Origin: Pseudomonadota bacterium
GTDB taxonomy: Bacteria; Desulfobacterota; Desulfobacteria; Desulfobacterales; RPRI01
Assembly: GCA_018830925.1 (NCBI GenBank)
Contig: JAHJRK010000497.1
Coordinates: forward strand, 1-22,625
Direction: 5' to 3'
DNA length: 22,625 bases
The notes beneath the pieces were generated by a model that worked only from the letters and a program-made list of their open reading frames with translations, did no database searches and was not told where the DNA came from. The position numbers and the translations under genes were made by a program. Of the stretch, positions 7,178 through 14,522 are shown one piece after another (within the stretch, counting starts at the first letter, position 1; every line of letters begins with the position of its first letter).

Positions 7178-7782
7178 TACATTCCCAAAATAACCGAAAT
7201 GCTTCTGGTGTAAAAAAAACTATTAAACCGGAAAATAAATATTTAATACCCTGACAATAATCTTAATCGGATATATCCATTATGCATCATAAAGACACAT
7301 CATAATACCATGTAAGTATTTAAAATATACGGATATTGAGGGTATGTCAAGAAATTAAAGAAAGAAAATATAATAAAAAAAACAATCTCCAGAAAATTAT
7401 GGCAATATTATAATAGATATAATTACAATATGTTATTATGTGTGTGTGATTATCCGTCTTGTAATTTGACACATAAATTGTCGATAATATTATTCCGTAT
7501 TAAATGGCATGTACGGATAATTGTTCATCATTTATCTGTTTTCGCCGGTAATTGTCCGCTTGGTTTAATATAGTACCAAGAGTATATCAGTAATTTTACA
7601 TAGCTTATTCCATTAAATTGAAGATCCCCGCCTCAATCCGCGTCAGGCGGACTGAAGCGGATTCGACCGAAGGGAATACTGTTGAATATTCACTTTTTAC
7701 GAAACAATCAAATATACCTTGTTTATAAATTCTTATTGAGGATATAATATTATATAACTGTTTACACAAGGTAAACAACAGA
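7178..7782. other. AT-rich gap with no gene; repeat copy 3
   Basis: About 600 bases without a convincing coding frame on either strand. The DNA is AT-rich with scattered short palindromes (CCGTA...TACGG near 7496-7518; TGTTTAC-ACAAG-GTAAACA at 7759-7777). About 7620-7690 carries a third relative of the intergenic repeat: it shares GAAG-TCCCCGCCTCA and TTCGACCG-AGGG-ATA-TGT with copy 1. This gap is the chromosomal flank downstream of the original tRNA-Thr gene. Confidence 0.5.
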
Positions 7783-7825
7783 GTAGCAAAAATAAAAACG
7801 GGTTACAGTTTAATGTCTGTAACCC
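7783..7825 (-). terminator. Terminator of the original tRNA-Thr transcript
   Basis: GGGTTACAG (7800-7808) and CTGTAACCC (7817-7825) form a perfect 9-bp stem with an 8-base loop. On the minus strand it is followed by GTTTTTATTTTT, a strong T-tract, so it acts leftward. It lies 12 bases past the 3' end of the tRNA fragment, as expected for a tRNA gene terminator left in place on the chromosome side. Confidence 0.8.
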
Positions 7826-7836
7826 TTTGAATTTAC

Positions 7837-7883
7837 TGGAGCCGACGGGCGGAATCGAACCGCCTACCTGCTGATTACGAATC
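7837..7883 (-). other. tRNA-Thr(CGU) 3' fragment: attachment site (left junction)
   Basis: The minus strand from 7883 to 7837 reads as a tRNA from the anticodon arm to CCA: GATTCGTAATCAGC (loop TTCGTAA, anticodon CGT), a variable loop, the T arm GGCGG-TTCGATT-CCGCC, the acceptor strand CGTCGGC, discriminator T and CCA. The 5' half (acceptor GCCGACG, D arm) is absent: the bases to the right are unrelated. This is the classic trace of a tyrosine integrase that inserts in a tRNA gene. Because the fragment keeps the tRNA's own terminator on its left, the left side is chromosome, and a restored full tRNA-Thr is expected at the far right end of the element, outside the window. Confidence 0.88.
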
Positions 7884-7928
7884 TATTTTTTCGACTTTCC
7901 TTTAATATCACTTTATCACATAAAACCC

Positions 7929-7957
7929 TTGACTTTTAAAGAGTTATCATTTATTTT
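7929..7957 (+). promoter_or_regulatory. Possible sigma-70 promoter of the integrase
   Basis: TTGACT at 7929-7934 is followed after 17 bases by TATTTT at 7952-7957. The -35 is close to consensus and the -10 is moderate. It points at the integrase start 149 bases downstream, leaving a leader that contains direct repeats. Confidence 0.35.
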
Positions 7958-8026
7958 CTTTCACAAGACATCCTTTTAAATCACCCTGTTTCATAAAAAA
8001 AAGCGGGACAGGAGCGGGACTGGGCG

Positions 8027-8084
8027 ACATGCTGATTATAAAAGCAAGGTATGAAAGAATCTTAAAGAGCTACATGCTGATTAT
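8027..8084 (+). repeat. 13-bp direct repeats upstream of the integrase
   Basis: ACATGCTGATTAT occurs at 8027-8039 and again at 8072-8084, 45 bases apart. The inner 9-mer TGCTGATTA also occurs at 7869-7877 inside the tRNA-Thr attachment site. Such repeats could be integrase or excisionase binding sites; that role is inferred. GCGGGAC is also repeated just to the left (about 8003-8020). Confidence 0.5.
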
Positions 8085-8105
8085 GAAAAAAGGAGAGAAC
8101 GGATC

Positions 8106-9335
8106 ATGGCAAAATGGATAAAAACGAACTTTCCAGGAGTACGTTTCAGAGAGCATCCAACACGGAAAAAAGGAGTCCGGCTCGATCAGTATTTTACCAT
8201 TCGTTATAAATTAGCAGGAAAAGACAAAGAGGAAGGCCTGGGCTGGGCCTCACAAAAGTGGTCGGCTGCAAAGGCATACAAGCATTTGACGGAATTAAAG
8301 GAAAACCAAAAGGCTGGCGAAGGCCCGCAAACCCTGGCTGAGAAACGTGATCTTGAAGACAAGCGCAAGGAATCAGAAAAAACAGAGTCAGACCGCATGG
8401 AAAAGGAAAATGTTACTTTCGGAACATTTATGACAGAGACCTACCTACCGCAAAGTAAATGTGATAAAAAAGCAAAAACCCACAGAATCGAGGCGATGCT
8501 TTACAGGCTTCACATGGCCGGAACAATCGGGAACCTTCCCTTTGGCAAGATTAGCGCCTTTCACCTGGAACGGATCAAGAAGACCATGGCCGATAAGAAG
8601 CTTTCTGATCGCTACATCCAATATGTCCTACAATTGACCAGGCAGGCTTTCAACACGGCGCGAAGGCTTGGCGTCTATGCCGGGGAGTCACCGACAAGGG
8701 CTGTTAAATGGCCCAAGCTGGATAATATGAAATTGAGGTACCTTTCTATTAACGAGATCGAAACACTACTGAAAGCACTGGCAGTAAAGAGTCAAAATGT
8801 TCATGACATGGCCTTACTGAGTCTTCATGCTGGCCTACGCTTCGGCGAGATTGCCGCTTTGACATGGAGTTGTGTTAATTTGGAAGCCGGAACCCTGACA
8901 ATCCTAAACGCAAAAACCGGAAGCCGCACCGCTTACTTGACGGCACCGGCCAAGGTCATGCTGAAAAGCCGGAAGCAGGGTCGACCAGATCAATTAATAT
9001 TTCCGAATAAATCAAAAAAGGGCGGGGCAGTGGCGTATGTCTCAAAGACCTTTTCCACCACGGTCAACGATCTTGGGTTGAATGACGGTATTACAGATAG
9101 AAAGCAAAAAGTCACTTTTCACACCCTGAGACATTCTTTCGCGACGCACTTGTATGAAAGCACGCATGATCTTTATTTGACCCAAAGGAGCCTTGGCCAT
9201 GCCACTGGAACCATGACAGCCCGATATGCAAGGATGAGCGAAAACAGGCTACGAGAGGGTGCCGACGCGCTTGAGAAGGCGTTTACAGTGAACGGTAATA
9301 AGAATTTAGAACAAATTGTAAACTTATCAAAATGA
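8106..9335 (+). CDS. int: Tyrosine recombinase / phage-type integrase
   Basis: A 409-residue tyrosine site-specific recombinase. The N-terminal part (about 1-110) is an arm-type DNA-binding region, followed by a SAM-like core-binding domain (about 100-190, FGTFMTETYLPQSK onward). The catalytic domain has the expected residues in order: R245 (LHAGLRFGEIAALTW), H339 and R342 (HTLRHSFATHL), H365 (LGHA) and the nucleophile Y374 (ARYARM). It should catalyse insertion and excision of the element at tRNA-Thr(CGU). AGGAG eight bases before the ATG fixes the start. It is intact, with no frameshift, so the element may still be mobile if the other end is intact. Confidence 0.97.
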   Translation: MAKWIKTNFPGVRFREHPTRKKGVRLDQYFTIRYKLAGKDKEEGLGWASQKWSAAKAYKHLTELKENQKAGEGPQTLAEKRDLEDKRKESEKTESDRMEKENVTFGTFMTETYLPQSKCDKKAKTHRIEAMLYRLHMAGTIGNLPFGKISAFHLERIKKTMADKKLSDRYIQYVLQLTRQAFNTARRLGVYAGESPTRAVKWPKLDNMKLRYLSINEIETLLKALAVKSQNVHDMALLSLHAGLRFGEIAALTWSCVNLEAGTLTILNAKTGSRTAYLTAPAKVMLKSRKQGRPDQLIFPNKSKKGGAVAYVSKTFSTTVNDLGLNDGITDRKQKVTFHTLRHSFATHLYESTHDLYLTQRSLGHATGTMTARYARMSENRLREGADALEKAFTVNGNKNLEQIVNLSK

Positions 9336-9341
9336 GAAAAT

Positions 9342-9373
9342 AGCGGGAATATGTCCAGCATCATGAACTGGAC
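9342..9373 (+). promoter_or_regulatory. Inverted repeat and shared box, copy A
   Basis: GTCCAG (9353-9358) and CTGGAC (9368-9373) form a 6-bp inverted repeat spaced by nine bases, preceded by AGCGGGAATATGTCC at 9342-9356. A close relative, AGCGGAATCATGTCC, lies at 9888-9902 with its own inverted repeat. Both sit in gaps between small element genes and could be a shared operator or RNA structure. Confidence 0.3.
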
Positions 9374-9435
9374 CGAAAAACGGCGTACCCTGGCCGCCTT
9401 CCCCTCATAACTCCAGGGAAACTGTGGGGACGATC

Positions 9436-9849
9436 ATGAAAAAAGAGAATAGCAAAGACAAGATACAACGTTTGACAGCGGAAGTTGAAATGCTTCGAGC
9501 AGAAAACGAAACGCTGAAAAAAACCATCAATAATTTCAATGAGTGGTATCGAGAAGGCAAACGCCTTTATGCTGAAAAAAACTATGAAGGAGCTATCCGT
9601 CATTTTAAATTAGGACGTGGAAAACATGGCCGTAAGGGTTTAGCAAGGAATATAGTGCTGGATTATGTAAAAGCAGGAGTCCGAGAGGACTCGAGAGAAA
9701 AAGCCATACATTTTTTAAAAAACAAATATCAACTTGCATCTTATGCAAGCACAGTCAAATATCTCCGTCGCGCTCTTAATGAATTAAAAAAACGATCTGG
9801 AAATAAAATTTTATTAAAGGGACTAATTCCCGGAAACCCCACCATCTAA
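9436..9849 (+). CDS. Hypothetical coiled-coil protein with TPR-like segment
   Basis: A 137-residue basic protein. Residues about 5-40 form a clear coiled coil (RLTAEVEMLRAENETLKKTI). EWYREGKRLYAEKNYEGAIRHFK at about 40-60 looks like a single TPR helix pair, and the rest is basic and helix-rich (many K/R). GTG at 9424 is an in-frame alternative, but ATG at 9436 has GGGGA six bases upstream. It is the first gene after the integrase in the same direction. The basic C-terminus suggests nucleic-acid contact, which is inference only; no family recognised. Confidence 0.7.
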   Translation: MKKENSKDKIQRLTAEVEMLRAENETLKKTINNFNEWYREGKRLYAEKNYEGAIRHFKLGRGKHGRKGLARNIVLDYVKAGVREDSREKAIHFLKNKYQLASYASTVKYLRRALNELKKRSGNKILLKGLIPGNPTI

Positions 9850-9875
9850 AGCAAAACATCCCCTAAGCTGCTAAA

Positions 9876-9905
9876 TAAGGACAAATCAGCGGAATCATGT
9901 CCTTA
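9876..9905 (+). promoter_or_regulatory. Inverted repeat and shared box, copy B
   Basis: TAAGGACA (9876-9883) and TGTCCTTA (9898-9905) are a perfect 8-bp inverted repeat with a 14-base loop that contains the start of AGCGGAATCATGTCC. CATCCCCT flanks it on both sides. A T-rich stretch follows (TTTTATTTGGTTT), so it may be a weak terminator for the gene ending at 9849 rather than an operator. Confidence 0.4.
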
Positions 9906-9980
9906 GACATCCCCTTTTATTTGGTTTAAACAGCACCCAAAAGAGTAAAAATACTTTTAAATCTTTTTTGAGGTGTTAAA

Positions 9981-10238
9981 ATGATAAAACAAGAAAAACA
10001 AGAAATTCCTTTTGATTTTGACGAACTGCTTGAAAACTGGCCCTCTCCTATTGTTCCCCGGAATTCTATTGAAAAGTTTTCCGGAGGACTCATCAACCAA
10101 AAATATTTAGCAAATTTGGACTCTTCAAACCGTGGGATTCCTGGTCGCTTCCGTGTCGGACGCCTTGTCTGTTACCCAGCGCGAAACGTTGTTAATTTCA
10201 TTAAAAATCGAGCTTCTGCAATCGTCGATACCAATTAA
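9981..10238 (+). CDS. Excisionase/AlpA-like winged-helix regulator
   Basis: An 85-residue protein. After an acidic N-terminus (FDFDELLENWPSPIVPRNSI) it has FSGGLINQKYLANLDSSN-RG, a helix-turn-helix of the MerR/excisionase type, and then GRFRVGRLVCYPARNVVNFI, the strand and final helix that often reads 'gr.v.y....l..wl' in such proteins. It is likely a small DNA-binding regulator or directionality factor of the element. GAGGTG five bases upstream supports the start. It is isolated from its neighbours by about 130 and 50 bases. Confidence 0.7.
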   Translation: MIKQEKQEIPFDFDELLENWPSPIVPRNSIEKFSGGLINQKYLANLDSSNRGIPGRFRVGRLVCYPARNVVNFIKNRASAIVDTN

Positions 10239-10289
10239 ACATTTTATTAGATGATCGCAGGAAAATAAAATAAATAAGGAGATAAAAAC

Positions 10290-10568
10290 ATGATGAAAAA
10301 CTTAGAGGAAATAGCTTCTGCGTTGAGAACGGCCGGGTTTGGCGATCCGGCAATCCGTGAAATAAGTGACTTGTCAAGGACGATAACTTGCCTTAACCGC
10401 CTGGCCGAACGTTGCGAGGATGAAGAGCTAAAAAAGGATATTTTGGAATATCGGGACCTGCTGGTCGCGCGAGGGGACCAAGTATATCGAGCTGAAGGAG
10501 TTGGAAAGGACATGTTTCGGCCATGTCCACCGCTTTCGAAGCCCACGAGGCTTCCTGCTCAGTCATAG
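10290..10568 (+). CDS. Hypothetical protein (92 aa)
   Basis: AAGGAG seven to ten bases upstream supports translation from the double ATG at 10290/10293. The first 70 residues are helical and acidic (SALRTAGFGDPAIREISDLSR...CLNRLAERCEDEELKKDILEY); the last 20 are Pro/Arg-rich and look disordered. It has three Cys without metal-site spacing. No signal peptide or membrane segment. I do not recognise it; position suggests a small accessory gene of the element. Confidence 0.6.
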   Translation: MMKNLEEIASALRTAGFGDPAIREISDLSRTITCLNRLAERCEDEELKKDILEYRDLLVARGDQVYRAEGVGKDMFRPCPPLSKPTRLPAQS

Positions 10569-10620
10569 CTTGAAGCATGGGGAAAAAGCCGTTTAAAGAC
10601 TCGAGGGGATAGTGGACAGC

Positions 10621-10671
10621 ATGAACGAAAAAAAACCTAATAAATTAATTTCTGAAAGGATGAAAAGATGA
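10621..10671 (+). CDS. Possible 16-codon leader peptide
   Basis: ATG at 10621 to TGA at 10669-10671 encodes MNEKKPNKLISERMKR. Its stop overlaps the ATG of the next gene (ATGA at 10668-10671), which is the arrangement of a translationally coupled leader. It lacks a good ribosome binding site, so it may be chance. Confidence 0.25.
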   Translation: MNEKKPNKLISERMKR

Positions 10672-11075
10672 ATATTGAATCCGAAAACAAGGTGATTGTT
10701 GATTCGTCGACCGAAGCGTCGGCAGAGATCGTTAAGGAATTTATAAAAAAATCTCCGGATCTGGCGCTCCGACTCAATTATGAAGCGCTCAAGAAACAAA
10801 CAGAGGATTTCAAGCTGGGTTTGGCGGAAGCTAAGTTGGTATTGTCAGCCTGTAAATTGGGGCTTCGTCAGGCTTGCGTGGCGTGGAACGAAGGCTTGAC
10901 TCTTGAGACCGAAAAAAAACTGTGGGCAAATCTTGCGATAGCTCGGAAGGGATGGGTTGAGGCGCTCGAAACCCAAAAGGAGTTTATAGTGAGATCAAAA
11001 TTTCTGGAGGAGGAATGGAAGAAACTAACAGAAACCCTCAGCGCGGTTCCGGATGATAAGGCGACGCTTCAATAA
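10668..11075 (+). CDS. Hypothetical helical protein (135 aa)
   Basis: A mostly alpha-helical 135-residue protein with a start supported by GAAAGG eight bases upstream. The N-terminus is polar (MNIESENKVIVDSSTEASAE); residues about 45-125 are long helices (YEALKKQTEDFKLGLAEAKLVL; LETEKKLWANLAIARKGWVEAL) likely to form a coiled coil or helical bundle. The two Cys, about ten residues apart, do not form a site. It lies directly upstream of the 184-residue gene and the tape measure gene, in the place where tail assembly or scaffold-like proteins would be found, but it is not recognisable as one. Confidence 0.7.
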   Translation: MNIESENKVIVDSSTEASAEIVKEFIKKSPDLALRLNYEALKKQTEDFKLGLAEAKLVLSACKLGLRQACVAWNEGLTLETEKKLWANLAIARKGWVEALETQKEFIVRSKFLEEEWKKLTETLSAVPDDKATLQ

Positions 11076-11121
11076 AAAAATATTTAACATATGAAAAATT
11101 ACATTGCATCGGAGAAGAAAC

Positions 11122-11676
11122 ATGGCTGATCTTACAAAAACGGGGGGGATGGTGGATATAAGAGCAGTAGAAATTCTCAGTAAACTTATTAAATCAATAA
11201 ATTCCATAATGGGCAATCTGCGGGAAATTCAGCTCGGTAATACCTCATCACCGGCCGGGATTTCTTCCGGCATGTTAGGCATTATGAGAGAAATAATCAC
11301 GCTAAATGGTATCGCGCGGGAAACGAACCATTCGTATAGTCTAACGGCTAATCTAACTACACTGCTGAATGTGATTCTAAAAACTTGTTTTCTGGATGAA
11401 TATATCAATCGAATACCTGCCGGCAAAGCTGATTATGAATATCTTTATGGAGAAGAGGCGCGAGCGCTTTTGGTGTCTATTCAGACAGAAGCGCCGTTTT
11501 CTAAGGATAGTATTTGTCAGGTTGAAAGAATCATGCGGGCATTGTCGCGATTATTTACGATTGGTGGTCTTGGGGATCTTGCTAAGAAATTATCTTATCC
11601 GACCTACCATTTTTTAATGCTGTCGGATTCCCAACTTGGGAAAGCGGAATATGTGCTGACCGGGAGGGCAAAATAA
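11122..11676 (+). CDS. Hypothetical protein, partner of the tape measure gene
   Basis: A 184-residue helical protein whose stop TAA abuts the ATG of the tape measure gene, so the two are translationally linked. ATG at 11122 with GGAG eight bases upstream is preferred to TTG at 11104. Its first seven residues, MADLTKT, are identical to those of the tape measure protein, and the first 21 bases of both genes differ at only two positions; after that they diverge. The rest (SKLIKSINSIMGNLREIQL...YHFLMLSDSQLGKAEYVLTG) matches no family I know. It stands where a tail assembly chaperone would be expected, but no -1 frameshift site is evident. Confidence 0.75.
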   Translation: MADLTKTGGMVDIRAVEILSKLIKSINSIMGNLREIQLGNTSSPAGISSGMLGIMREIITLNGIARETNHSYSLTANLTTLLNVILKTCFLDEYINRIPAGKADYEYLYGEEARALLVSIQTEAPFSKDSICQVERIMRALSRLFTIGGLGDLAKKLSYPTYHFLMLSDSQLGKAEYVLTGRAK

Positions 11677-14163
11677 ATGGCAGATCTTACAAAAACAATC
11701 GAAATTGTATTCGGCGGAAAAGACGAAACATCAAAGACGATCGGCAGCATAACAGGCAAGATGGATGGTTTTGCCAAGGATATCGGCGAGGCTTCAAAAC
11801 CCCTTGCCGATTTGGCGGGTAACATACTGAAGGTAGATGCGGCTCTCGCGGCGATGGTCGTAGGCGGAATGGCATATGCTATCAAAACAGCGGGTGAGTT
11901 CAGCGGGCAGTTCGGCGAAATCACAACACTGATAAAAGATACTGGCGAGCCCATAGAGCAGTTTAAAAAGAATATCCTGGATTATTCTACAGGCTCCGTA
12001 AAAAGCATCGAGCAGATAAACCAGGCGGTTTACAGTGCCATATCCGCCGGTGTCGATTATAAGGATTCGCTCGACTTTGTAAGTGAGGCTGAAAAACTCT
12101 CGGTTGCCGGTCGCGCGGATCTCGGAGCAACCACAAAAGCCCTGATAAGTACGATGAACGCTTACGGCGCATCAACCGATCAGGCCGGAAAGTACTCTGA
12201 TATCATGTTCACCACGGTCCGGCTCGGACAGACTACGATCGAAGAATTATCCTCATCACTATCTAAAGTCACAGGTATCGCAGCCAGCACTGGGGTGCCC
12301 TTTGAAACCCTTTCGGCTGCTATTGCAGCGCTTACGGTATCAGGTGCGCCTACGTCTGAGGCTATCACTGGGATCAAGGCTGCTCTTACAAATATCATAA
12401 AACCGACAAAAGAAGCGCAGGAGATGGCCGATTCGCTCGGTATTCAATTTAATGCCACGGCTCTCAAAACAAAAGGTTTTGAGGGTGTTCTCAAGGATGT
12501 TTACGAGGCGACCGGCGGCAGTACCGAGAAAATGGCGAAACTCTTTGGGTCGACCGAAGCGCTCAATGCTGTGTTTGTGCTTGGAGCGGATAAGACGGGA
12601 AAATTCAAGGACGCTCTTAAAGAGATGGGTACAGCCGCAGGCGCGACAAAAGAAGCATACGACAAGGTTGCGAATGAGTTTGAGAACATCAACCAGCGGC
12701 TTGAAAACAATTTTAAAGCAACAATTATTGCAATTGGTTCGGAGATGCTTCCTGGATATGGCAAAATCGCAGGCTCTCTTGCCGATCTTTTCAAGGGAAT
12801 CAAGGTCGGCGTTGACTCAGGAGCGTTTGATCCGCTTTTTAAATACCTGGATGCAACCGCAAAATCAATTTCAATCTGGTTAACTGAGGTTGGGAAGGCA
12901 TTCCCCGACGCCTTTAAAAATCTTAATTTCAAGGGACTGATAGATGCCTTCAAGGATTTCGGAGATGCTCTGGCGAAATTATTCCAGACTGATAAAAGTA
13001 AACCCGAAGCACTGGCCAAGGCGCTGCAGCTTGTGATCGATTCGGTTGAATCCCTTATCCGTGTAACCCAGGGTATCGGGGAGCCTTTCGCGCCGATCAT
13101 TAATTTTGCCAAAATCACTACCGAAGCTTTCAATTCCCTGGACGAAAAAACAAAAGTTTTGATCGGAAATGTACTCGGATTATCACTGGCTTTTAAGGCG
13201 TTCGGCCCCATGGGGCTGGTTATGATAGCTCTTGGATCCGATACTGAATTAGCAACACGGATTATACGAGTGTCTTTTGCGGCGATAGAAAACGGAATTA
13301 ATGCGCTAAAGGTGGGCGTTTTCTCACTTGGACTTGTGTTTGCGAGCGCAACTCTCAGCGTTGGAGAGTTCCTTGATAATCTTCCGGGGTATGAAAACTC
13401 AGAGGGAATTCAGCGGGCAAAAGAGCGTGTTGAAATACTGGCCAGAGAATTGAAAATAGCAAACACCGATCTTGAGGCGTCATCAAAAAAAGTAGCTGAC
13501 GCTTACGCAGGAGTGGACATAGAAGCAACGAAATTCAAGAAAACAGTTGAGACAACACCAACAAAAATTACTACCGAATTGACAGTTGAGATCAAGGGCA
13601 AACTTGATCTGGCAAATATTATAGCTGAAGCCGAGAAAGTCAAGAACGCCGTTGAGTGGAAGGCTAAGCTGGATATTGCAAATGTTGAGAAATCATCGGA
13701 AGAAGTTGTGGCAAAAATTAAGGCCACTTCGGAGATTATTAACAATACTATAGAGTGGAAAGGGAGATTCGATATCGCAGAGCTTGAAGCCGGAGCAAAG
13801 AAAATTGAAGCGATATTCGGCTCAATTGACAACAGCGTTACCAGCACCGGTGGATTGCTCTCCGACCTATTTAAAACATATGCGGATAACGACGTACAGG
13901 GAAGTAAGAAATGGGCTATTGAGGATGAGATTAAAAAAGAGGTTAAGCACCGGGAAGAAGCCCTGGAATTGCAGAAGAAGACAGCCGAGTCCGAAATGAA
14001 ATATAACGATGCACGGAGGGAGGCTTTAAGCAGAGGCGATGCCATGATCACTATAAACGGCGATGGATTGCAGCCTCACTTGGAAGCATTCATGTTTGAG
14101 ATATTGGCCGCCATACAGATCAAGGCTAACCAAGAGGGCGCTAAATTTCTGGTGGGGATATAA
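11677..14163 (+). CDS. Phage tail tape measure protein, TP901 family
   Basis: An 828-residue tape measure protein. Residues about 70-320 match the TP901 core: GEITTLIKDTGEPIEQFKKN, AVYSAISAGVDYKDSLDFV, LGATTKALISTMNAYG, TIEELSSSLSKVTGIAASTG and SEAITGIKAALTNIIKPTKE. Hydrophobic segments at about 55-68 and 494-518 fit the membrane-active helices of this family. Near residues 635-720 there are three imperfect repeats of EWK-[AG]-[KR]-[LF]-DIA followed by a helix. The protein would set tail length and be injected with DNA. No tail tube, chaperone pair, baseplate or tail fibre genes flank it here: it is followed by a 16-codon remnant and a terminator. Compared with complete tailed phages this isolation is odd. 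Confidence 0.9.
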   Translation: MADLTKTIEIVFGGKDETSKTIGSITGKMDGFAKDIGEASKPLADLAGNILKVDAALAAMVVGGMAYAIKTAGEFSGQFGEITTLIKDTGEPIEQFKKNILDYSTGSVKSIEQINQAVYSAISAGVDYKDSLDFVSEAEKLSVAGRADLGATTKALISTMNAYGASTDQAGKYSDIMFTTVRLGQTTIEELSSSLSKVTGIAASTGVPFETLSAAIAALTVSGAPTSEAITGIKAALTNIIKPTKEAQEMADSLGIQFNATALKTKGFEGVLKDVYEATGGSTEKMAKLFGSTEALNAVFVLGADKTGKFKDALKEMGTAAGATKEAYDKVANEFENINQRLENNFKATIIAIGSEMLPGYGKIAGSLADLFKGIKVGVDSGAFDPLFKYLDATAKSISIWLTEVGKAFPDAFKNLNFKGLIDAFKDFGDALAKLFQTDKSKPEALAKALQLVIDSVESLIRVTQGIGEPFAPIINFAKITTEAFNSLDEKTKVLIGNVLGLSLAFKAFGPMGLVMIALGSDTELATRIIRVSFAAIENGINALKVGVFSLGLVFASATLSVGEFLDNLPGYENSEGIQRAKERVEILARELKIANTDLEASSKKVADAYAGVDIEATKFKKTVETTPTKITTELTVEIKGKLDLANIIAEAEKVKNAVEWKAKLDIANVEKSSEEVVAKIKATSEIINNTIEWKGRFDIAELEAGAKKIEAIFGSIDNSVTSTGGLLSDLFKTYADNDVQGSKKWAIEDEIKKEVKHREEALELQKKTAESEMKYNDARREALSRGDAMITINGDGLQPHLEAFMFEILAAIQIKANQEGAKFLVGI

Positions 14164-14165
14164 AC

Positions 14166-14216
14166 ATGAAAAGGATCTGGATGGAAGGGAGGGTGTTTTT
14201 CAGAGGTATTGATTAA
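14166..14216 (+). pseudogene. Possible 5' remnant of a gene after the tape measure
   Basis: ATG at 14166, three bases after the tape measure stop and behind GTGGGGA, opens MKRIWMEGRVFFRGID and then stops at TAA 14214-14216. The start context looks real and the peptide reads like the first residues of a longer protein, so this may be a truncated downstream tail gene. It could also be chance. Confidence 0.3.
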
Positions 14217-14237
14217 TTTTTTAATGCCAGTTTTATA

Positions 14238-14270
14238 TAGGGGCCGCCCCCCCTTATTTTTATTTTTTTA
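14238..14270 (+). terminator. Terminator after the tape measure gene
   Basis: GGGG (14240-14243), loop CCG and CCCC (14247 onward) form a short GC-only stem followed by TTATTTTTATTTTTTT. It closes the transcript that includes the tape measure gene. Confidence 0.65.
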
Positions 14271-14522
14271 CATCCAACAGTCCAATCATTACCGGATGAT
14301 CATGGTGATGGTGCTTGTGTGCGATTAAGAGCGGGTCCTTCCTGGAGTGTTAAACCATACGGATCACTGAACCCCAAAAACTGAGTCCGGTAATTTTTTG
14401 AATTAGAAAACGGAAAAGAGGATTTAATCGGAATTATTGAATTTTGCAAAGCTTGCTACTCATTAATAAAACAGCCTCCATCTAAAATGGGGGACGCATT
14501 CTAAGCCGAAAGGAGAAGGATC
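14271..14522. other. Gap before the primase-domain gene, no gene seen
   Basis: No coding frame is convincing on either strand. A small hairpin CCTCCAT-CTAAA-ATGGGGG lies at about 14475-14493, about 20 bases before the AAAGGAGAAGG ribosome binding site of the next gene. Confidence 0.4.

Noticed and set aside
7496..7577. Similar short motifs (GGATAATTGT, GGTAATTGTCC, TTATCCGTC) as a possible CRISPR array
   Set aside because: Units are too short, uneven in spacing and not identical; no cas genes are present.
11604..13211. Several Ser/Ala/Pro-rich minus-strand frames within the tape measure gene
   Set aside because: They are mirror frames of a clear long gene and have no start signals or recognisable motifs.
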